DNA from: Mesorhizobium sp. WSM4306
GTDB lineage: Bacteria; Pseudomonadota; Alphaproteobacteria; Rhizobiales; Rhizobiaceae
Direction: 5' to 3'
Assembly: GCF_007003975.1 (NCBI RefSeq)
Contig: NZ_VFTC01000001.1
Location: forward strand, 372,001-436,000
Length of the DNA stretch: 64,000 bases
The notes under the pieces are model-generated. The model had not been told where the DNA came from. It ran no database searches and was given only the letters and a program-made list of their open reading frames with translations. Below are positions 58,398-64,000 of the stretch, one piece after another. Position 1 is the first letter of the stretch; every line of letters starts with the position of its first letter. The position numbers and the translations under genes are program-made.

Positions 58398-61390
58398 GCC
58401 CGCGCCGCACCGAAACCGGCGGCCGCATCGACCGGCTGCGCACCATCCGCTTCACATTTGACGGCACGCCTTACACCGGCCATGCCGGCGACACGCTGGC
58501 TTCGGCGCTGCTCGCCAACGGCGTCACGCTGTTCGGGCGCTCGTTCAAATACCACCGCCCGCGCGGCCTGCTGTCCGCCGGCGTCGAGGAGCCGAACGCG
58601 CTGGTGACGGTGCTGCGCGGCGAAGTCCGCGAGCCGAACATCGCCGCAACCATGGTCGAGATCTATGACGGGCTGGTGGCCGTCAGCCAGAACCGCTTTC
58701 CCTCGCTCGCCTGGGACGTCAACGCCATCAATCAGCTCGGCGGCAAGATCCTGGCCGCCGGCTTCTACTACAAGACCTTCATGGGTCCGGTCTTCGGCCC
58801 GCTCAAAGGCACCCGCTTCTGGATGTTCTGCGAGCATTTCATTCGCCGCGCCGCTGGTCTCGGCAGAGCCGGCATTGCCGCCGACACTTCGCGCTACGAG
58901 CGCATGAACGCGTTTTGCGATGTGCTGGTGGTCGGCTCCGGCCCGGCCGGCCTATCGGCTGCAAAGGCCGCAGCCGATCAGGGCGCGCGCGTCATCCTGG
59001 CCGAACTCGAGCCGCGTTTCGGCGGCTCGGCCAACTGGTCGGGCGAGACCATCGACGGCGCGCCGGCTGCCGACTGGGCGGCGCGCACCGTCAGCCAGCT
59101 CGAAGGCCACGACACGGTCCGCCTCCTGCCGCGCACCACGGTGTGGGGCTATTATGACGGCAACACACTGGCCGCGCTCGAGCGCGTCACCGACCACAAG
59201 GAAGTGCCTGGGAAGGGCGAGCCGCGCCATCGCTACTGGGCGATCCGCGCCAAAACGGTGGTGCTGGCCACCGGCTCGTTCGAACGGCCGCTGGTGTTCC
59301 CCGGCAATGACCGGCCGGGCGTAATGCTGGCGCATGCCGGAGAGCGCTACGCCAATGACTATGGCGTTCTGCCCGGCGACAGGATCGCGCTGTTCACCAA
59401 CAATGACGCCGCCTATCGCTCGGCGCTGGCGCTGAAGGAGGCCGGCGCGGCTATTGTCGCCATCGTCGACGTGCGCCCCGAGCTTTCCTCTGAGATGCGC
59501 AGCCTGGCCACCGAGGCCGAAGCCGAAATCCTCTCCGGCCATGCCGTGGTCGCCACCGAGGGCGGCAAGGCGCTCTCCGGTCTCAAGGTGCAGCGCTTCG
59601 ACATGAACTCCGGCACGCTGAGCGGAGACGCCCGCAGCATCCACGCCGATTGCCTGCTGATGTCGGGCGGCTGGTCGCCGACCATCCATCTCGCCAGCCA
59701 GGCTGGCGCCAGGGCAGAATGGAACGCCGACCGCCAGGCCTTCCTGCCGCCGAAGCCAACGCAACAGCGCTGGATCGGCGCCGGCGCTTTCAACGGCAGC
59801 TTTTCGACCGTCGAGGCCATCAATGAGGGCCGCGCCGCCGGCCTGTCCGCGGCAGGCGGCGCAAGCGCGCCGGCAGCCTTGCCCGATGTCGAAGCAGCCC
59901 CTGGGGATCCCAATCCGGCGCCGGTGTTCGAGATCAGGGCGAAAGGCAAAAGCTTTGTCGACTTCCAGCATGACGTGACCGCCGAGGACGTGCGGCTGGC
60001 GCATCGCGAAGGCTTTGTCTCGGTCGAGCATTTGAAGCGTTACACCACGCTCGGCATGGCGACCGACCAGGGCAAGAACTCCAATGTTCCGGGCCTCGCC
60101 ATCATGGCCGAGGCGCTGGGCAAACCGATCCCGGAAGTCGGCACGACGCGCTTCCGTCCGCCCTATTCGGCGGTGTCGATCGGCTCGCTCGCCGCCGAAC
60201 GTTTCGGCGATTTGAAGCCAGAGCGGCTAACGCCGATGCATGACTGGCATTTGGCCAATGGCGCGACGATGTATTCGGCCGGCCTCTGGTTCCGGCCGAT
60301 GATCTACGGCCATGCCGGCGAAACGATCGAGCAGGCCTATGTCCGCGAAGCCAAGGCGACGCGCGAAAGTGCCGGCATCGTCGATGTCTCGACGCTGGGC
60401 AAGATCGCCGTGCAGGGACCGGATGCGGCCGAATTCCTCGACCGCGTCTACACCAACATGTTTTCCACGCTTGCCGTCGGCAAGGCCCGCTATGGGCTCA
60501 TGCTGCGCGAGGATGGCCTCGCCTTCGATGACGGCACCACCTGGCGGCTCGCCGAACAGGATTTCCTGATGACCACCACCACGGCCAACGCCGGCAAGGT
60601 GATGCAGCATCTGGAATATTTCCTCGACGTCATCTGGCCGGATCTCAAGGTGCACGTCACCTCGGTGACCGACGAATGGGCGGGTGCCGCCATCGGCGGG
60701 CCGAAGGCGCGGGCTATCCTTGCCGCCTGCGTCACCGGCACTGCCGTCGACAACACAGCCCTGCCCTTCATGGGCATCGTGCACGGGCAAATTGCCGGCG
60801 TTCCGGTGATGATTTGCCGGCTGTCTTTCTCCGGCGAGATGGCCTTCGAGGTCTATTCCGGCGCCGGCCACGGCACCCATGTCTGGGAAGCGCTGGTCGA
60901 AGCCGGCAAGCCGTTCGGCCTAGTCACCTATGGGCTGGAGGCGCTGGGCACGATGCGTATCGAAAAGGGCCACGTCACCGGCGCCGAGATCGACGGCCGC
61001 ACCACGGCGCGCGACCTGCATCTCGACTGGATGCTGTCGAAGAAGAAGCCGTTCATTGGCTCGGCGATGATGGACCGCGAAGGCCTGATCGCGCCCGACC
61101 GGCTGCAGCTGGTCGGCCTGGTCTCGCTAGACAATCTGCCGCTCAACGGCGGCGCCCACATCGTGGCGGAGCTGGACGAGGCCAACCCGCACGATTCGCT
61201 CGGCCACATCACCGCCTGCTGCTACTCACCGGCGCTGGGCAAGCACATCGCGCTGGCGCTGGTCGAGGGCGGCAAGGCGCGGCACGGCACGCGCGCCTTC
61301 GTTTCCGATCCGCTGCGCAAGCGTTTCGGGCCGGTCGAGATCGTCTCCAACCATTTCTACGACCCGGACGGGAGCCGCATGCATGGCTGA
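58394..61390 (+). CDS. soxA: Sarcosine oxidase alpha subunit
   Basis: A 998-residue protein starting at GTG 58394, which overlaps the delta stop. The N-terminal 100 residues are the Fer2-like domain (FGRSFKYHRPRGLLSAG near 52). A pyridine-nucleotide oxidoreductase region follows (VLVVGSGPAGLSAAKAAADQ near 177-196), and GcvT plus C-terminal domains occupy about 610-990 (GEMAFEVYSGAGHGTHVWEA near 815). The GcvT part binds THF and takes up the formaldehyde from demethylation as methylene-THF. NAD binds in the middle domain. Full family length, no breaks. Confidence 0.95.
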   Translation: MSPRRTETGGRIDRLRTIRFTFDGTPYTGHAGDTLASALLANGVTLFGRSFKYHRPRGLLSAGVEEPNALVTVLRGEVREPNIAATMVEIYDGLVAVSQNRFPSLAWDVNAINQLGGKILAAGFYYKTFMGPVFGPLKGTRFWMFCEHFIRRAAGLGRAGIAADTSRYERMNAFCDVLVVGSGPAGLSAAKAAADQGARVILAELEPRFGGSANWSGETIDGAPAADWAARTVSQLEGHDTVRLLPRTTVWGYYDGNTLAALERVTDHKEVPGKGEPRHRYWAIRAKTVVLATGSFERPLVFPGNDRPGVMLAHAGERYANDYGVLPGDRIALFTNNDAAYRSALALKEAGAAIVAIVDVRPELSSEMRSLATEAEAEILSGHAVVATEGGKALSGLKVQRFDMNSGTLSGDARSIHADCLLMSGGWSPTIHLASQAGARAEWNADRQAFLPPKPTQQRWIGAGAFNGSFSTVEAINEGRAAGLSAAGGASAPAALPDVEAAPGDPNPAPVFEIRAKGKSFVDFQHDVTAEDVRLAHREGFVSVEHLKRYTTLGMATDQGKNSNVPGLAIMAEALGKPIPEVGTTRFRPPYSAVSIGSLAAERFGDLKPERLTPMHDWHLANGATMYSAGLWFRPMIYGHAGETIEQAYVREAKATRESAGIVDVSTLGKIAVQGPDAAEFLDRVYTNMFSTLAVGKARYGLMLREDGLAFDDGTTWRLAEQDFLMTTTTANAGKVMQHLEYFLDVIWPDLKVHVTSVTDEWAGAAIGGPKARAILAACVTGTAVDNTALPFMGIVHGQIAGVPVMICRLSFSGEMAFEVYSGAGHGTHVWEALVEAGKPFGLVTYGLEALGTMRIEKGHVTGAEIDGRTTARDLHLDWMLSKKKPFIGSAMMDREGLIAPDRLQLVGLVSLDNLPLNGGAHIVAELDEANPHDSLGHITACCYSPALGKHIALALVEGGKARHGTRAFVSDPLRKRFGPVEIVSNHFYDPDGSRMHG

Positions 61391-61985
61391 GCGCCAATCA
61401 CCCGAACGCCTTTCGCCGCTCGAGCCGGTATTTCATCCGGGCTCGCATGGCAATTTCGAGCATGGCGTCGATGTCATCCTGACCGAGACCAGGCCGGGCT
61501 CGATCCTCCAGCTCGCCGCATGGCCGGGCGAGGAGAAGAAGCTCATGGCCGCTATCCGCAGTGTCACCGGCCTCGCTCTGCCCGATGGCGCCGGCGGCGG
61601 TGTCGCGAAGGACGGCAAGGCCGTATTCGGCTTCGCGCCCGGAAAATTCACGGTCGTCGATGAAGCCGAGGGGCTGGCTTCGGCCTTTGCCAAGACCGTC
61701 ACCCCGGCCGTTGGCACCGTCACCGACCTGTCGCATGGCCGCACCGCCATCCGCATCGCCGGGCCGAAGGCCGAATGGGTGCTGGCGAAATTCTTCGCCA
61801 TCGACTTCGCGCTGCCCGCCTTCCCCGTCGGCGCCGGCCGCTCGACCACGCATCACGACGTCTTCGCCCAGATCCAGCGCACCGGCGCCGACCAGTTCGA
61901 CATCTATGTCTTCCGCTCCTTCGCCCGTTCGTTCTGGAAGGCGCTTTGTCACGCCAGTGAGGAAGTCGGCTACGAGGTGCAGTAG
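61383..61985 (+). CDS. soxG: Sarcosine oxidase gamma subunit
   Basis: A 200-residue protein overlapping the alpha 3' end by 8 bp. It matches SoxG, the GcvT-like gamma subunit, in length and in segments such as GSILQLAAWPGEEKKL near 40, DLSHGRTAIRIAGPKAEWVLAK near 114-135 (quoted in part) and FDIYVFRSFARSFWKAL near 171-187. It completes the soxBDAG operon, which turns sarcosine to glycine plus methylene-THF and H2O2. Confidence 0.92.
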   Translation: MAERQSPERLSPLEPVFHPGSHGNFEHGVDVILTETRPGSILQLAAWPGEEKKLMAAIRSVTGLALPDGAGGGVAKDGKAVFGFAPGKFTVVDEAEGLASAFAKTVTPAVGTVTDLSHGRTAIRIAGPKAEWVLAKFFAIDFALPAFPVGAGRSTTHHDVFAQIQRTGADQFDIYVFRSFARSFWKALCHASEEVGYEVQ

Positions 61986-62143
61986 GTGGCCGAATAGCCG
62001 TTCTGGCATCAAGGCCAGCCGGTTCTGCCGCTAGAGAATCCTGCCGCGTGCGCCCATGGTAGAAGATGTGACCGCCCAACCGGTCCAAGGGATCAAGAAA
62101 TCCCGTCTCAGAGTCGGCATAGTCGTTTGGTTCGAACATCCCC

Positions 62144-63586
62144 ATGACCGCAGAACTATCCGCCGGCGCCACGGATCGCGCCGATGTGTCGGCCAGAGCC
62201 TTGCTCCTACTGCCGCTGACGGTCGCCTGCGGCGTGTTCATGACCAGCCTCGACCAGAATGTCGTGGTCACCGCGCTGCCCGGTATCAGCGAAAGCCTCG
62301 GCCGCCCGCCCAGCCAGCTCGGCCTGCTGATCACCGTCTATGTCGCCAGCCTGATCATCTCGATGCCGCTCGGCGGCTGGGCCGCCGACCGCTTCGGCCT
62401 GCGCAATGTCTACTGCTTCGCCTTGCTGGTGTTCGCGGCGTCATCGGCGCTCTGCGGGCTGTCCAACGACATCTGGACGCTGGTCGGCGCCCGCGCGCTG
62501 CAAGGGTTCGGCGGCGCCCTGATGGGGACGCTCGGCCAGGTCGTCATCCTGTCGACCTTCCCGCGCAGCCGGACGCTGAAGATCAACATGTATATATCGC
62601 TCGCCGGACAGTCCGGACCGCTTGTGGGGCCGCTCGTCGGCGGCGCGCTGACCACCTACATCTCCTGGCGCTGGATCTTCTTCATCAACGTACCGTTCGC
62701 GCTGGCGGCGGCTGTCCTTGCCGCCTCGCTGTTTCCGACGGTCACCAAACCGGTGCGCACGCCGTTCGATTTTCCGGGTTTCCTGCTGGTCGGCACCGGC
62801 ATGGTCCTGCTGGTCTTCGGCATGGATTCGCTTGCCGCCAAGGATGCCACCGGCAGCATGATCGCGGCCGAGCTATCGCTGGCGATCGTTATCCTGATGG
62901 TTGCCTCCTTCTACTGCCTGCGTGCCCGCAACCCTTTGCTTGACCTGAAACTCTTGCGCATCCGCACCTTCCGCATCTCCTTCCTCACCGGCGGCGGGCT
63001 GGACACGATTGGTCTCAGCTCCGTCGTCTTCCTGCTGCCGCTGATGTTCCAGCTCGGCTTCGGCATGAGCGCGGTGCAGGCGGGCTCGCTGACCTTCGTC
63101 GCGGCGATCGGCTCGCTGATCATGCGTGTCTTCATGCCGCCCCTGCTCAACCGCTTCGGCTTTCGCCGCGTGCTGGTCGTCAACACGCCGATCGTCGCCG
63201 CCATGGTTGCGGGCTTCGCCTTGATAGAGGCAACCACGCCGGTCTGGATCGTGCTTGCCTATATCTTCGCCTTCGGTGTTCTGCGCTCGGCGCAATGGGC
63301 TTCGACGGGCAATCTCGCCTATTCCGACATTGCGCCCGACCAACTCGCCCGCTTCAGCGCCCCCTACTACATTCGCTGGCAGCTGGCGGTGGCGATCAGC
63401 GTCGGCCTGGCAGCTGCACTGCTGTCGTTCCTGGCCGGCGGCGGGCCGGCCGTGACCAACGATTTCCGCATCCTGTTCGTGGTCGAGGGCGTCATCACGC
63501 TGTGCGCGCTGATTGCCTATCTCAAGCTGACGCCGCAGGACGGCGCCCATGTCAGCGGCCACGGCGCGCAATTGGGCGTAGACTAG
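62144..63586 (+). CDS. MFS transporter, DHA2-type (14 TM)
   Basis: A 480-residue membrane protein with about 14 helices. Motif A (GGWAADRFGLRNVY near 72) and motif C-like GQSGPLVGPLVGGALTTYISW near 158 (quoted in part) place it in the EmrB/QacA exporter group. The first helix pair is LLLLPLTVACGVFMTSLDQN, with the conserved Asp after TM1. It likely expels a hydrophobic or cationic compound by proton exchange. It begins 158 bp after soxG and has no clear terminator upstream, yet a link to sarcosine metabolism is not shown. ATG 62144 is used. Confidence 0.88.
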   Translation: MTAELSAGATDRADVSARALLLLPLTVACGVFMTSLDQNVVVTALPGISESLGRPPSQLGLLITVYVASLIISMPLGGWAADRFGLRNVYCFALLVFAASSALCGLSNDIWTLVGARALQGFGGALMGTLGQVVILSTFPRSRTLKINMYISLAGQSGPLVGPLVGGALTTYISWRWIFFINVPFALAAAVLAASLFPTVTKPVRTPFDFPGFLLVGTGMVLLVFGMDSLAAKDATGSMIAAELSLAIVILMVASFYCLRARNPLLDLKLLRIRTFRISFLTGGGLDTIGLSSVVFLLPLMFQLGFGMSAVQAGSLTFVAAIGSLIMRVFMPPLLNRFGFRRVLVVNTPIVAAMVAGFALIEATTPVWIVLAYIFAFGVLRSAQWASTGNLAYSDIAPDQLARFSAPYYIRWQLAVAISVGLAAALLSFLAGGGPAVTNDFRILFVVEGVITLCALIAYLKLTPQDGAHVSGHGAQLGVD

Positions 63587-63608
63587 AACCAGTAAGCCGA
63601 AGCTCGCC

Positions 63609-64000
63609 TTACTCGCTGAACGTCACCCACTCTTCCAGCGGCACGCGATCGGTGCGGAAGTCGTTTTCGGGCTTGGACGTGTCCTCATGGCCGAGCGCCA
63701 TGCCGCAGACGACGATCTCCTCGTCGGGAATGTTGAGCACCGGCCGGATCTGCCGGTGATAGGGCGCAAAGGCCGCCTGCGGGCAGGTGTGCAGGCCCCT
63801 GCCCCGCGCCGCCACCATGATGTTCTGCAAAAACATGCCGTAGTCGATCCACGAGCCCTGGTTCAGCCGCCGGTCGATGGTGAAGATCATGCCGACCGGC
63901 GCATCGAAGAAGACGAAGTTGCGGTCGTGCTGGGCGCGCATCTTGTCGACCTCGCGGCGGCCGATGCCGAGCGCGCCGTAGAGCCCGAAGCCGTTGGCGC
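63609..64000 (-). CDS. Nitroreductase family protein (5' end beyond window)
   Basis: The C-terminal 130 residues of a nitroreductase-family flavoprotein, reading from beyond 64000 to a stop at 63609. It contains FVFFDAPVGMIFTIDRRLN, then SWIDYGMFLQNIMVAARGRG and the late CGMALGHEDTSKPENDFRTD segment, the usual FMN-binding C-terminal half. The internal ATG near 63941 is not its start. Members reduce nitro groups, quinones or halogenated aromatics with NAD(P)H. It converges with the MFS gene, with 22 bp between stops. Confidence 0.85.
   Translation of the reverse strand, partial: ANGFGLYGALGIGRREVDKMRAQHDRNFVFFDAPVGMIFTIDRRLNQGSWIDYGMFLQNIMVAARGRGLHTCPQAAFAPYHRQIRPVLNIPDEEIVVCGMALGHEDTSKPENDFRTDRVPLEEWVTFSE

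Overview
The window looks like chromosomal DNA of a Mesorhizobium-type alphaproteobacterium (Rhizobiales). The basis is high GC with strong third-position bias, several palindromic intergenic repeat families of the rhizobial kind, and gene content (betaine-homocysteine methyltransferase, GlxA/GbdR-type regulator, four-subunit sarcosine oxidase, DUF1127 and entericidin small proteins). No rRNA, tRNA, CRISPR array or transposase was recognised. The genus is an inference from remembered similarity.

Layout. 1-2592: a frameshifted S9 peptidase and an MFS exporter. 2861-16793: first MttB-type corrinoid methyltransferase, a DUF559 gene beside a palindromic element, a dimethylglycine-dehydrogenase-like FAD/GcvT protein, a GT-C membrane protein, a DddP-like M24 protein, a 609-aa protein between 51-bp direct repeats, a PhnD-like protein, a desaturase, an XRE regulator and bmt. 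17204-20369: an ECF sigma/VWA pair flanked by two copies of a 122-bp repeat. 20368-23234: HI0933-type flavoprotein, dienelactone hydrolase, Fe-S protein. 23324-34591: the one-carbon core, with second MttB, cognate corrinoid protein, DUF1638 protein, PF13769 protein, MetV-like and MetF-like proteins, methyl-THF:corrinoid methyltransferase and a RamA-type corrinoid reactivase, interrupted by a DUF4893 gene, a formyltransferase and a DUF1778/GNAT toxin-antitoxin pair. 34777-45529: DUF1127 small proteins, esterase, LysR, the GlxA regulator, an SsuA/TauA-type ABC transporter, a DUF1194 protein and a second FAD/GcvT protein. 45685-53539: a minus-strand cluster resembling polyprenyl-phosphoryl-pentose synthesis (UbiA-HAD fusion, DprE1-like oxidase, epimerase, SMR-type membrane protein, aminotransferase, GT-C-like protein, FkbM methyltransferase). 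53748-64000: a small exported protein, a DUF3772 MscS channel, the soxBDAG operon, a DHA2-type MFS gene and a nitroreductase cut by the window end.

How the genes fit together. MttB proteins would move a methyl group from a quaternary amine (glycine betaine-like) to the corrinoid protein. The methyltransferase at 31537 would pass it to tetrahydrofolate, and the MetVF-like pair would oxidise methyl-THF to methylene-THF. The RamA-like protein would reactivate oxidised corrinoid. Bmt would send a methyl group to homocysteine instead. The FAD/GcvT proteins and sarcosine oxidase would strip the remaining N-methyl groups down to glycine. A recurring TTTGCGAC/GTCGCAAA motif before the mttB2/corrinoid pair, the PF13769-MetVF operon, glxA and the second FAD/GcvT gene suggests one regulon. 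A different palindrome before bmt and the corrinoid methyltransferase suggests extra control by the methionine/SAM-cycle state.
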